DNA of 64,000 bases from contig NZ_CP151979.1 of the NCBI RefSeq assembly GCF_038593265.1, forward strand, positions 2,246,001 through 2,310,000. Reading direction: 5' to 3'. Origin of the DNA: Ureibacillus sp. FSL W7-1570 (GTDB taxonomy: Bacteria > Bacillota > Bacilli > Bacillales_A > Planococcaceae). Made by a program: the position numbers and the translations under genes. The notes beneath the pieces were generated by a model that worked only from the letters and a program-made list of their open reading frames with translations, had not been told where the DNA came from and made no database searches. Shown here in pieces: positions 1-8,498 of the stretch (position 1 is the stretch's first letter; each line of letters opens with the position of its first letter).

Positions 1-46
1 TGTATCCACCAACACCAAATATTATAGAGCCCTTTTTATTAAATAT

Positions 47-79
47 ACAGCCCATTCTAAAAAATCCAGAATGGGCTGT
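47..79 (-). terminator. Terminator-like hairpin after rpsI
   Basis: Two complementary 12-base arms (ACAGCCCATTCT and AGAATGGGCTGT) enclose a 9-base loop 14 bases beyond the rpsI stop. On the minus strand the stem is followed by an AT-rich tail that is only moderately T-rich. It probably ends the rplM-rpsI transcript. The 46 bases from here to the window edge hold no gene that I can see. Confidence 0.7.
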
Positions 80-92
80 AAACGTTGATAAA

Positions 93-485
93 TTAACGTT
101 TTGAGAATTGTGGTGCGCGACGAGCGCCTTTAAGACCGTATTTTTTACGTTCTTTCATACGTGGGTCACGTGTTAGTAAACCAGCTTGTTTTAAAGTTGG
201 ACGGAAATCTGGGTCAACTTGAAGTAACGCACGAGCGATACCATGACGGATAGCGCCAGCTTGACCAGTAAAACCGCCACCTTGAACGTTTACTAATACA
301 TCGTAGCTACCTAAAGTTTGAGTTAATTTTAATGGTTGTTTAATCACTTCACGTAATGTTTCAAATGGAATATATTCTTCTACATCACGTTTGTTAATGA
401 TGATTTTGCCTTCGCCAGGTACTAAACGTACACGAGCTACTGCGCTTTTACGACGACCTGTGCCAGTATATTGAACTTGTGCCAA
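93..485 (-). CDS. rpsI: 30S ribosomal protein S9
   Basis: S9 (130 aa) of the small ribosomal subunit. In the family the basic C-terminal tail reaches toward the P-site tRNA, and this protein ends in the typical QFSKR. The N-terminal [16 protein letters not shown] block and the internal [14 protein letters not shown] block are family hallmarks, and the length is normal. The ATG follows a GGAGGATATT-type ribosome binding site. It lies 22 bases downstream of rplM and is co-transcribed with it, the conserved rplM-rpsI pair. Confidence 0.98.
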   Translation of the reverse strand: MAQVQYTGTGRRKSAVARVRLVPGEGKIIINKRDVEEYIPFETLREVIKQPLKLTQTLGSYDVLVNVQGGGFTGQAGAIRHGIARALLQVDPDFRPTLKQAGLLTRDPRMKERKKYGLKGARRAPQFSKR

Positions 486-507
486 GTGAATATCCTCCTC
501 TAATTAA

Positions 508-945
508 TTATCCGCGAAGCTCATAGCTTTCTGGTTTTTGTGCAGCATGTGGATGTTCTGGACCTGCATAAACATGAAGCTTTTTGAACATTTTGCGTCC
601 TAAAGAGTTTTTAGGAAGCATACCTTTTACTGCAAGTTCGATCATTCTTGTTGGATCTTTTTCAAGCATTTCGCCTGCTGTACGTTTCTTTAAACCGCCA
701 GGATGAAGTGAGTGACGGTAGTAGATTTTGTCAGTTAATTTTTTACCTGTTAATTGAATTTTTTCAGCGTTGATTACGATGACATGATCACCAGTGTCAA
801 CGTGTGGTGTATAGATTGGTTTATGTTTACCGCGTAAAATAGCCGCAACTTCAGAAGCTAAACGCCCTAACGTTTTGCCTTCTGCGTCAACCACTAACCA
901 TTTACGCTCTACTTCATGACCTTTCGCCATAAATGTTGTACGCAT
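508..945 (-). CDS. rplM: 50S ribosomal protein L13
   Basis: L13 (145 aa), an early-assembling 23S rRNA-binding protein of the large subunit. The segments [36 protein letters not shown] and [11 protein letters not shown] match the family from end to end. The ATG (MRTTFMAKG) is preceded by AGGAGGATATATAC. It is the first gene of the rplM-rpsI unit, with its own promoter and a leader of about 90 bases. Confidence 0.98.
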   Translation of the reverse strand: MRTTFMAKGHEVERKWLVVDAEGKTLGRLASEVAAILRGKHKPIYTPHVDTGDHVIVINAEKIQLTGKKLTDKIYYRHSLHPGGLKKRTAGEMLEKDPTRMIELAVKGMLPKNSLGRKMFKKLHVYAGPEHPHAAQKPESYELRG

Positions 946-1043
946 GTATATATCCTCCTAATCGATTTCATGAACCGTTAATTTTCCATTTTTCACACTA
1001 ATAAGTTTCGGGGCTTATAAGTGGAATGAAAATACCATATGTT

Positions 1044-1072
1044 ATAATATTATAGATTAAAACATTAGTCAA
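1044..1072 (-). promoter_or_regulatory. Promoter of rplM-rpsI with leader
   Basis: On the minus strand TTGACT (1072-1067), a 17-base spacer and TATTAT (1049-1044) form a good sigma-A promoter about 100 bases before rplM. The intervening leader contains the complementary stretches CTTATAAG and CTTATTAG around CCCCGAAA. Bacilli are known to carry an L13 autoregulatory leader here; whether this leader fits that model was not tested. Confidence 0.65.
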
Positions 1073-1105
1073 GAAAAATGTCATACACAAGGGTAAGTTG
1101 TTTTC

Positions 1106-1849
1106 TTATTCATAAAACACTTTTTCCAAATACAATCCGTGGGGTGGAGCGGTTGTGCCGGCCATTTCACGGTTTTTGGCTTCAAGGGCTTCCTTTACGG
1201 ATTCCGGCTCCCTTTTTCCGATCCCCACTTCCCACAAAGTGCCTGCGATAATGCGGACCATATTATATAAAAAGCCGCTTCCTTCAATGACCATATGAAG
1301 CTCCTGGTTGTGCCATTCAAAATCAAGGGAATGGATGGTACGCACTTTATCCTCCACGGGGGTGCTGGCGGCACAAAAACTTGTGAAGTCATGGGTGCCG
1401 ATGAGATACCCCGCGCCCTCCTTCATTTTGCCGACGTCCGGTTTTCTCCCTTTTGTTTCAACGGTATAGTGCCTTTTAAATGGACTTTGCACTTCCTCGC
1501 AATTCCACTTATATCGATACCGTTTTCCCTTCGCGCTGAAACGGGCATGGAAATCCGGCGATACCTCTTCCATTTCCAATATGCGCACGTCACCAGGAAG
1601 CTGCGCGTTCAATGCAATTTTATAATTTTCGCTTGGGATGAAAAGCCTAGTATCAAAATGAATCACTTGTCCAGTGGCATGCACCCGCGCATCTGTACGC
1701 CCGCTGGCATAAATGCGCACCTTTTCACCTTTATGCATTTCCGTCAATACGTTTTCAATTTCCGATTGCACGGTCCGTTTTCCCGGTTGTGCCTGATAGC
1801 CGGAAAAATTTGTTCCGTCATAAGCAATGACCGCTTTCATTCGTCGCAA
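1106..1849 (-). CDS. truA: tRNA pseudouridine(38-40) synthase TruA
   Basis: TruA (about 247 aa) converts U38, U39 and U40 of the tRNA anticodon arm to pseudouridine. The YDGTNFSGYQAQPGKRTVQ block, the catalytic-Asp motif in SGRTDARVHATGQVIHFDT and the C-terminal GSGFLYNMVRIIAGTLWEVG segment are all present. The start is ambiguous: TTG at 1849 has the best spacing to an AAAGGG ribosome binding site and gives MRRMKAVIAYDG, while an ATG follows at 1840. It is 15 bases downstream of ecfT and probably in the same transcript, as in B. subtilis. Confidence 0.95.
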   Translation of the reverse strand: MRRMKAVIAYDGTNFSGYQAQPGKRTVQSEIENVLTEMHKGEKVRIYASGRTDARVHATGQVIHFDTRLFIPSENYKIALNAQLPGDVRILEMEEVSPDFHARFSAKGKRYRYKWNCEEVQSPFKRHYTVETKGRKPDVGKMKEGAGYLIGTHDFTSFCAASTPVEDKVRTIHSLDFEWHNQELHMVIEGSGFLYNMVRIIAGTLWEVGIGKREPESVKEALEAKNREMAGTTAPPHGLYLEKVFYE

Positions 1850-1864
1850 TTCGATCACCCTTTT

Positions 1865-2662
1865 CTAACTGCGGAAAAAGATTAAAAGGGCCGTTATGAA
1901 TACTAGTGCAAAAATGCAGATTGTATCTTTCGCATCCCATTTTAATTTCCGATAACGTGTGCGGCCTTCTCCTCCGCGGTATCCCCGCACCTCCATCGCA
2001 GTCGCCAAATCTTCCGCCCGTTTAAATGCGCTGACGAATAGTGGAACCAGCAGCGGGACAACCGCTTTGACCCGATCTTTGATTGGGCCTGAACCCAAAT
2101 CGGATCCTCTCGCCATTTGCGCTTTCATGATTTTGTCCGTTTCATCCATCAAAGTCGGAATGAAGCGCAACGCAATGGACATCATCAAGGCCAATTCATG
2201 GATGGGCAATTTAAGTTTCTTTAAAGGATTTAACAGCACCTCAAGTCCATCCGTTATGGAAATCGGCGAAGTTGTCAATGTCAATATCGTTGTCATGAAT
2301 ACAAGCACGGTGAAGCGGATGGAAATGAAAATTCCTTGTCTCAAACCGCCTTCATATACTTTAAGAAAACCAAGATCAAATAAGACACTGCCTTCTCTCG
2401 TAAAGAGAATGTGAATCAGAAACGTGAAAATGATCAAAATGATCACAGGTTTTAACCCATTCACTAAAAAATAGAGACGAATTTTGGAAATAAGAATGGC
2501 CAGCAAAGTAAATGCCAATAATAAGCAGTAAGTGATTGTATTGTTTGCCAAAAACACGATGATGACAAAAATAAAAGTAAAAATCAATTTGGAACGTGGA
2601 TCCAATTGATGGACAAAAGAATCGCCTGGAATAAAGCGCCCAAAAATCATTTTCTCCATCAT
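1865..2662 (-). CDS. ecfT: Energy-coupling factor transporter transmembrane protein EcfT
   Basis: EcfT (265 aa) is the integral scaffold that couples two ATPases to interchangeable vitamin or cofactor S-components in group II ECF importers. Several hydrophobic helices are visible, as are two Ala-Arg-Gly coupling motifs (MARGSDLGSG and EVRGYRGGEG) typical of the cytoplasmic coupling helices. The ATG overlaps the TGA of ecfA2 (TGATG), implying translational coupling. No S-component gene is nearby, so the module presumably serves S-components encoded elsewhere. Confidence 0.96.
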   Translation of the reverse strand: MMEKMIFGRFIPGDSFVHQLDPRSKLIFTFIFVIIVFLANNTITYCLLLAFTLLAILISKIRLYFLVNGLKPVIILIIFTFLIHILFTREGSVLFDLGFLKVYEGGLRQGIFISIRFTVLVFMTTILTLTTSPISITDGLEVLLNPLKKLKLPIHELALMMSIALRFIPTLMDETDKIMKAQMARGSDLGSGPIKDRVKAVVPLLVPLFVSAFKRAEDLATAMEVRGYRGGEGRTRYRKLKWDAKDTICIFALVFITALLIFFRS

Positions 2663-3528
2663 CAACGATCACGCTCCTTTATCACCCGGGCAATTTCTTC
2701 CGCCAATTCTTCCTCTGTTAAACATATTTTTGAGAGCGGCGTTCCGATCAACTTTTCTATCTTTTGCTGAAAATTGACGATGCGCGGCACTTCCAACCGG
2801 TATTTCTTAAGGGTTTCGCTGTCAGAAAAGATTTCCCGGGGAGTTCCGGTCCGCACACAGCGGCCTTCATGCATGATGGAAATTTGATCTGCATATTTGG
2901 CCGCATCTTCCATGCTGTGGGTAACAAGAATCGTCGTCAATTCTCTTTCTTTGTGCAAGCGATAAAACAAATCCATGATTTCTTTTTGTCCTCTTGGATC
3001 GAGCCCTGCAGTCGGTTCATCCAAAACGATGACTTCGGGATTCATCGCCAGTACACCAGCAATGGCCACACGTCTCATTTGCCCACCGGATAAATCGAAA
3101 GGCGACTTCTCGAGCACTTCCTCAGGCAATCCTACTTGTTTGATGCCTTCACGCGCCCTCTTTTCCGCTTCTTCTTCAGAAACGCCGAAATTCATCGGAC
3201 CAAACATGATATCTTTTAACACCGTTTCTTCAAATAACTGATGCTCCGGAAATTGAAAAACAATGCCCACTTTTTGGCGAACAGGTTTTAAATCTTTCGC
3301 CTTTTTTCCCGCCTCAATTTTACGGTCCCCGATCTGTACGGTTCCTTTCGTCGGCTTCAAGAGCCCGTTGAAATGTTGCAGAATCGTCGATTTACCGGAA
3401 CCGGTATGTCCGATAATGGCATGGTATGTTTTGGATGGAATCGTTAAATCCACATCAAATAAAGCGTACTTCTCAAATGGTGTACCTACTGAATATGCAA
3501 AGCTTACTTGTTGAAGTTTGATGTCCAT
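2662..3528 (-). CDS. ecfA2: ECF transporter ATP-binding protein EcfA2
   Basis: One of the two ABC ATPases of the ECF importer (288 aa). It has Walker A GHTGSGKST near residue 40, Q-loop FQFPEHQLF, signature LSGGQMRRVAIAG, Walker B VIVLDEPTAGLDP and the H-loop THSMEDA. It starts inside the end of ecfA1 (25-base overlap) and its stop overlaps the ecfT start, so the three genes form a tightly coupled operon. The FPEHQLFEETV stretch is typical of the EcfA2 paralogue. Confidence 0.96.
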   Translation of the reverse strand: MDIKLQQVSFAYSVGTPFEKYALFDVDLTIPSKTYHAIIGHTGSGKSTILQHFNGLLKPTKGTVQIGDRKIEAGKKAKDLKPVRQKVGIVFQFPEHQLFEETVLKDIMFGPMNFGVSEEEAEKRAREGIKQVGLPEEVLEKSPFDLSGGQMRRVAIAGVLAMNPEVIVLDEPTAGLDPRGQKEIMDLFYRLHKERELTTILVTHSMEDAAKYADQISIMHEGRCVRTGTPREIFSDSETLKKYRLEVPRIVNFQQKIEKLIGTPLSKICLTEEELAEEIARVIKERDR

Positions 3529-4349
3529 AAATCATTCACCAACTCTTCTTCTGTCAGATTTTTTCCTATAAGCGGCACACCCTTTGCTTGAAGCAGCTTT
3601 GTCATTCTCATGGCAAAAGGCAATTCCAATCCAAATTCAATCAGCTTGTCCCCTAATGCAAATATCTCTTCCGGTGTTCCTTCCGCGTATTTTTTTCCTT
3701 GGTTCATAAAAATGATGCGGTCCGCAAGAAGCGCCTCCTCGACGTCATGGGTGATCGATAATACGGTCAACCCGATTTCTTTTCTTAATTCGAGAACCGT
3801 CTGCAGCACCTCCGCGCGACCTTGGGGATCCAGCATGGAAGTGGCCTCATCCAAAATTAACAGTTTAGGGTGCATTGCAAGAGCTCCGGCAATGGCCACA
3901 CGCTGTTTTTGCCCACCGGATAAATGATGGGGCTCATGGTTCAGGAATTCATACATCTTCACTCTTTTCAAAGATGCTGAAACCCGCTCCACCATTTCTT
4001 CATAAGGGATCCCGTTATTTTCTAAAGCAAAAGCCACGTCATCTTGCACGGTTGCCCCCACAAATTGGTTATCCGGATTTTGAAAAACCATCCCGATTTT
4101 CGAACGGATATCCCACAAGTTTTCTTCGCTCAATACATTTTGCATGACGCGGATTTCTCCTTGTTGAGGGAAGAGAAGGCCGCAAACCATTTTCACCATT
4201 GTAGATTTGCCTGATCCATTATGACCGACAATGGCGATCCATTCGCCTTCACGAACCGTAAATGAGACGTTGTCGACAGCTTTGCGGGCATCCGGTTTTT
4301 CTGGTGTATATGAAAAAGATACATTTTGAAACGATAAAATTTCGGTCAT
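3504..4349 (-). CDS. ecfA1: ECF transporter ATP-binding protein EcfA1
   Basis: First ATPase of the ECF module (281 aa). It shows Walker A GHNGSGKST, Q-loop FQNPDNQFVGATV, signature LSGGQKQRVAIAG, Walker B LLILDEATSMLDP and H-loop THDVEEA. NPDNQFVGATVQDDVAF is the hallmark of the EcfA1 paralogue, whose Walker B often carries DEATSMLDP instead of DEPT. The ATG is preceded by GAGAGGAG. It is separated from rplQ by 364 bases containing several hairpins, so it probably begins its own transcript. Confidence 0.96.
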   Translation of the reverse strand: MTEILSFQNVSFSYTPEKPDARKAVDNVSFTVREGEWIAIVGHNGSGKSTMVKMVCGLLFPQQGEIRVMQNVLSEENLWDIRSKIGMVFQNPDNQFVGATVQDDVAFALENNGIPYEEMVERVSASLKRVKMYEFLNHEPHHLSGGQKQRVAIAGALAMHPKLLILDEATSMLDPQGRAEVLQTVLELRKEIGLTVLSITHDVEEALLADRIIFMNQGKKYAEGTPEEIFALGDKLIEFGLELPFAMRMTKLLQAKGVPLIGKNLTEEELVNDLWTSNFNK

Positions 4350-4408
4350 TTCTATGCTCCTCTCTACAGGGCTCTCCTTCTCTGTTTGCTTGGAAAACTT
4401 CTATATAT

Positions 4409-4459
4409 AAAAATAAAACACGTTTAATTCTGCCAGATCCTTAAACGTATTTTATTTTT
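4409..4459 (-). repeat. Long AT-rich inverted repeat upstream of ecfA1
   Basis: Arms of 19 bases (4409-4427 and 4441-4459) are complementary apart from one G-U pair and enclose a 13-base loop. On the minus strand the 3' arm ends in TTTTATTTTT, so the element could work as an intrinsic terminator, or as a leader stem-loop if the ecfA1 promoter lies upstream of it. No plus-strand gene is nearby that would need a terminator here. Confidence 0.6.
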
Positions 4460-4487
4460 ACATATTGATAGAGAAATTGATGTGAAT

Positions 4488-4584
4488 AAAAAAGCGCGCA
4501 CCTCATTCAGGAGAAATGCGCTAATAACCTTCAGTTAACGATTAACGTTCCCTTTTCGTGCCGTAACCGGATGAATGAGGTGCG
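4488..4584 (-). promoter_or_regulatory. Structured RNA-like element with terminator, between rplQ and ecfA1
   Basis: On the minus strand a 13-base segment (4584-4572) is exactly complementary to a second one (4509-4497), closing an 88-base domain. The second segment is also the 3' half of a compact hairpin (4521-4496) that starts GCGCA, ends TGCGC and is followed by six T residues. The two pairings exclude each other, as in attenuators and riboswitches. I do not recognise a known class. It may instead be a complex terminator of the alpha operon. Confidence 0.45.
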
Positions 4585-4664
4585 GAGAGCTAGACGATAC
4601 GAATGGAAGCATTCGATCATCATAACGCTCAGATGCCTTTATTGTCGTATAAATCATTCATTTG

Positions 4665-4708
4665 TAAAAAAGGGGGCAAGCCTAGCCGGTTTATCCGGAT
4701 ACCCCCTT
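4665..4708 (-). terminator. Intrinsic terminator after rplQ
   Basis: On the minus strand AAGGGGG and CCCCCTT close a stem containing an inner CCGG/CCGG pairing, followed by CTTTTTT. It begins just after the rplQ stop codon and is the most obvious end point of the S10-spc-alpha superoperon. Confidence 0.85.
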
Positions 4709-4713
4709 GAGAA

Positions 4714-5094
4714 TTAAACTAGTTCGATGATTACAACAGGTGCTCCATCTCCACGACGAGGACCCACTTTTAGAATTCGTGTATAACCACCTTGGCGATC
4801 AGCGTAACGTGGCGCAACATCATCGAATAATTTTTGAAGAGCAAATTTTGTTTTTTCATTGCCTTCTTCATCAGTTGTTGTCACTACTTCACGGCGAATG
4901 AATGCTGCAGCTTGACGGCGAGCATGTAAATCCCCGCGTTTACCTAAAGTAATCATTTTTTCTACAACTGAACGTAATTCCTTTGCACGAGCTTCAGTTG
5001 TCTCAATGCGTTCATTAATAATCAAATCAGTTGCTAAGTCACGTAATAACGCTTTACGTTGAGAGCTAGTACGGCCAAGTTTTCTGTAACCCAT
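4714..5094 (-). CDS. rplQ: 50S ribosomal protein L17
   Basis: L17 (126 aa) of the large subunit. The N-terminal [20 protein letters not shown] and the internal [20 protein letters not shown] blocks match the family, as does the C-terminal [15 protein letters not shown]. The length is the usual one for Bacilli, which lack the C-terminal extension of proteobacteria. It is the last gene of the alpha operon, 42 bases after rpoA, with AAGGAGG before its ATG. Confidence 0.98.
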   Translation of the reverse strand: MGYRKLGRTSSQRKALLRDLATDLIINERIETTEARAKELRSVVEKMITLGKRGDLHARRQAAAFIRREVVTTTDEEGNEKTKFALQKLFDDVAPRYADRQGGYTRILKVGPRRGDGAPVVIIELV

Positions 5095-5136
5095 GAATGT
5101 TCCCTCCTTTATTCGAACATAATAAATAACGATTGC

Positions 5137-6081
5137 TTAGTCTTCTTTGCGTAAAGACAAGCCAAGTTCTGCAAGTTTTGCTTTTACTTCTTCCAAAGAC
5201 TTACGACCAAGGTTGCGAACTTTCATCATATCGTCTTCTGATTTATTCGTAAGTTCTAATACTGTATTGATACCTGCACGTTTTAAACAGTTATAGGAAC
5301 GAACAGAAAGATCCAATTCCTCGATTGTCATTTCCAATACTTTTTCTTTTTGGTCCTCTTCTTTTTCTACCATGATTTCCGCTGCTTGTGCTTCATCAGT
5401 TAGACCAACAAAAATATTTAAATGTTCCGTTAAAATTTTCGCTCCGAGTGAAATCGCCTCTTTCGGACCGATGCTTCCATCAGTCCACACATCAAGGGAT
5501 AATCTATCGTAGTCAGAGTTTTGTCCTACACGAGTATTTTCCACTTGATAATTAACGCGTGAAACTGGAGTGTAAATAGAGTCGATCGGGATCACACCGA
5601 TAGGAAGATCCTCACGTTTGTTTTGATCAGCAGGAGTATAACCACGGCCTCTTCTTGCATACATGCGCATACGCAAATGACCGTTGCTTGCGATTGTTGC
5701 AATATACAAATCTGGATTTAAAATTTCAACGTCACTATCATGAGTGATATCAGCAGCTGTTACTGTTGCTTCACCTTTTACATCAATCTCAAGAACTTTT
5801 TCTTCATCAGAGTAGATTTTCAGAGCAAGTTTTTTAAGATTTAAAATGATGGAAGCAACATCCTCTACTACCCCTTCAATTGTTGAAAATTCATGTAATA
5901 CCCCATCAATTTGTACAGATGTAATCGCTGCACCAGGTAATGAGGATAGAAGGATACGCCGTAATGAATTTCCCAAAGTAGTTCCATATCCACGTTCGAG
6001 CGGTTCTACTACAAACTTACCATATGTGGAATCTTCGCTGATCTCAACAGTTTCAATCCTTGGTTTTTCAATTTCGATCAT
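5137..6081 (-). CDS. rpoA: DNA-directed RNA polymerase subunit alpha
   Basis: Alpha subunit (314 aa), the dimeric platform on which beta and beta-prime assemble. The N-terminal domain carries [21 protein letters not shown] flexible linker rich in Glu and Lys (about residues 228-245) leads to the helix-hairpin-helix C-terminal domain, with [16 protein letters not shown] and [12 protein letters not shown], which contacts UP elements and regulators. The ATG follows AAGGAGGGTAAATTGA. A predicted internal promoter lies just upstream, and rplQ follows in the same transcript. Confidence 0.98.
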   Translation of the reverse strand: MIEIEKPRIETVEISEDSTYGKFVVEPLERGYGTTLGNSLRRILLSSLPGAAITSVQIDGVLHEFSTIEGVVEDVASIILNLKKLALKIYSDEEKVLEIDVKGEATVTAADITHDSDVEILNPDLYIATIASNGHLRMRMYARRGRGYTPADQNKREDLPIGVIPIDSIYTPVSRVNYQVENTRVGQNSDYDRLSLDVWTDGSIGPKEAISLGAKILTEHLNIFVGLTDEAQAAEIMVEKEEDQKEKVLEMTIEELDLSVRSYNCLKRAGINTVLELTNKSEDDMMKVRNLGRKSLEEVKAKLAELGLSLRKED

Positions 6082-6109
6082 TCAATTTACCCTCCTTCAA
6101 AACATCGAC

Positions 6110-6138
6110 TGTATAGGTCATACCATCATAATAGTCAA
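6110..6138 (-). promoter_or_regulatory. Predicted internal promoter of rpoA
   Basis: On the minus strand TTGACT (6138-6133), a 17-base spacer and TATACA (6115-6110) lie 29 bases before the rpoA start codon. The TTGACT also forms the 3' arm of a short AGTCAA/TTGACT hairpin with a T-rich loop, which could cause partial termination of read-through from rpsK. Confidence 0.5.
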
Positions 6139-6209
6139 AAAAACTTGACTTTATAAATTTGTACAATTCTTCTTGCACAAGAATGATGTACTCCAAAGAG
6201 TTGCACCCA

Positions 6210-6599
6210 TTACACACGACGACGTTTTGGCGGACGGCAACCGTTATGTGGAACTGGTGTAACATCTTTAATTGCTGTTACTTCAAGTCCTGCAGCTTGA
6301 AGTGCACGGATAGCTGCTTCACGACCTGCACCTGGACCTTTAACAGTTACTTCTAACGTTTTTAAACCATGTTCAAGGGACGCTTTTGCAGCAGCTTCGG
6401 CAGCCATTTGAGCAGCGTATGGAGTGGATTTACGAGAACCTTTGAATCCAAGAGCACCTGCGCTTGACCAGGAAACTGCATTCCCTTGCATATCAGTGAT
6501 CGTTACGATTGTATTGTTAAATGTTGAACGGATGTGCGCAATACCTGATTCGATATTTTTTTTCACGCGACGTTTACGTGATTGTTGTTTACGAGCCAT
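6210..6599 (-). CDS. rpsK: 30S ribosomal protein S11
   Basis: S11 (129 aa) of the small-subunit platform, near the E-site. Characteristic blocks are [54 protein letters not shown] and the basic end [12 protein letters not shown]. It lies 22 bases downstream of rpsM with a GGGGG-type ribosome binding site, in the conserved rpsM-rpsK-rpoA-rplQ order. Confidence 0.98.
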   Translation of the reverse strand: MARKQQSRKRRVKKNIESGIAHIRSTFNNTIVTITDMQGNAVSWSSAGALGFKGSRKSTPYAAQMAAEAAAKASLEHGLKTLEVTVKGPGAGREAAIRALQAAGLEVTAIKDVTPVPHNGCRPPKRRRV

Positions 6600-6621
6600 T
6601 TCGGTAAACCCCCTTTACTTA

Positions 6622-6987
6622 TTATTTTTTCTTGTTTGCTACAGTTTTACGAGGACCTTTACGAGTACGTGCATTGTTTTTCGTATTTTGTCCGCGGACT
6701 GGTAGACCACGACGGTGACGGATACCACGGTAGCAGCCGATTTCCATTAAGCGTTTAATGTTAAGTGATACTTCTCGGCGTAAGTCACCTTCAATTTTAT
6801 ATTTATCTAATTCTGTACGAATTCTGTCCAATTCGTCTTCAGTAAGATCACGTACACGAGTATCTTCAGAAACACCAGCAGCAGCTAATACTTTTTTAGC
6901 AGTTGCTTTACCAACACCATAAATATAAGTTAATGAAATCACTACGCGTTTATCGCGAGGAATATCAACACCAGCAATACGTGCCAT
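6622..6987 (-). CDS. rpsM: 30S ribosomal protein S13
   Basis: S13 (121 aa) of the small-subunit head, which contributes to inter-subunit bridges. The [20 protein letters not shown] start, the helix-two-turn-helix [12 protein letters not shown], the [17 protein letters not shown] block and the lysine-rich C-terminus are all present. It has AAGGAGG before the ATG and follows rpmJ directly. Confidence 0.98.
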   Translation of the reverse strand: MARIAGVDIPRDKRVVISLTYIYGVGKATAKKVLAAAGVSEDTRVRDLTEDELDRIRTELDKYKIEGDLRREVSLNIKRLMEIGCYRGIRHRRGLPVRGQNTKNNARTRKGPRKTVANKKK

Positions 6988-7009
6988 ATTTTTCGCACCT
7001 CCTTAAAAA

Positions 7010-7123
<114 letters not shown>

Positions 7124-7159
7124 TCAACTCAACCTCCTTAAGTCTTCGGAGTGCAAAGA

Positions 7160-7378
7160 TTATTTAAAGCGGTATGTGATACGACCGCGAGTCAAATCGT
7201 ACGGAGATAATTCGATTGTCACTTTATCTCCAGGCAGAATTCGGATGAAATGCATACGGATCTTTCCAGAAACGTGTGCAAGCACTGTGTGCCCATTCTC
7301 TAATTGTACCTTAAACATCGCGTTTGGCAAAGTCTCAACAACTGTTCCTTCAACTTCAATTACATCGTCTTTCGCCAT
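7160..7378 (-). CDS. infA: Translation initiation factor IF-1
   Basis: IF-1 (72 aa), a single OB-fold that binds the 30S A-site during initiation. [39 protein letters not shown] and the end [11 protein letters not shown] are standard. The ATG at 7378 is chosen because AAGGGAG lies 8 bases upstream. Normally map lies between adk and infA; here only a relic remains, and infA seems to have its own promoter and a long leader within that relic. Confidence 0.97.
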   Translation of the reverse strand: MAKDDVIEVEGTVVETLPNAMFKVQLENGHTVLAHVSGKIRMHFIRILPGDKVTIELSPYDLTRGRITYRFK

Positions 7379-7391
7379 CAACCTGTCTCCC

Positions 7392-7759
7392 TTCTTTATG
7401 TGCTAAACGGTTCCCGTCTGAGAACACTCGCAACAATTTTGCAGGTTAGAAGCAACTCCATTAACAAACATTGGATTGTATGAGAGATGTTCGAAAGACG
7501 CTCGCTGGTTTCGCTTCACACAATCCAGGGAATGAACAATCCGGTATAGAGCTGTACTCCTTTGTTAAGGATGTCCGGAAACACAAGTAATTCATACCCG
7601 TTCACTAGATGCTTCCACGAAACCCATAACACTCTTCACAAAAGAACTCTTTTGTAAGTATAAGCACTTTCGCAAGCAGTGTATACCGGGCACTATATGC
7701 TTTTGCAACTTTTTTTCGTTATATTGCCTCCGAATACCCCTCGCGAAAAGTATTATGAC
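7392..7759 (-). pseudogene. map: Degraded methionine aminopeptidase gene (map relic)
   Basis: This 400-base gap between adk and infA is exactly where map sits in other Bacillales. Translating the minus strand in several frames recovers Map-like pieces in the correct order: EKKLQKHIVPGI (ending 7682; family EELKKHIKPGI), GFRGSI (7625-7608, then TAG), VNGYELLV (from 7605), GLCEAKP (7526-7506; family GLQEAKP), ERLSNISHTIQ (7503-7471; family ERLSNISHAIQ) and [10 protein letters not shown] (ending 7392; family DGKKCAHFE). Consecutive pieces lie in different frames, a base is missing between EAKP and ERLSN, and the relic is about half the usual 750 bases. The metal-binding Asp, His and Glu regions are lost, so it cannot encode an active enzyme. 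The comparison is with remembered family sequence, not an alignment run. Confidence 0.82.
7680..7708 (-). promoter_or_regulatory. Predicted infA promoter within the map relic
   Basis: On the minus strand TTGCAA (7708-7703), a 17-base spacer and TATACA (7685-7680) form a reasonable sigma-A promoter. Transcription from it would give infA a leader of about 295 bases made mostly of map relic. The hexamers overlap former codons of map (around HIVPGI), so the promoter may be a recent invention. Confidence 0.45.
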
Positions 7760-7779
7760 TTTCGAAAGAATGACGGGTA

Positions 7780-8487
<708 letters not shown>

Positions 8488-8498
8488 CTAACCAACCT

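Noticed and set aside
1295-1885. A 196-codon plus-strand open frame opposite truA
   Set aside because: It lies wholly antisense to truA, shows no family features and has no convincing ribosome binding site; it is a shadow of the truA reading frame.
4497-4584. The 13-base inverted repeat considered as ends of a small insertion element
   Set aside because: No target duplication was seen, no second copy was noticed in the window, and the adjoining T-run favours an RNA structure.
6068-6265. A 65-codon minus-strand frame between rpsK and rpoA
   Set aside because: It overlaps both neighbours, has no ribosome binding site and contains the predicted rpoA promoter.
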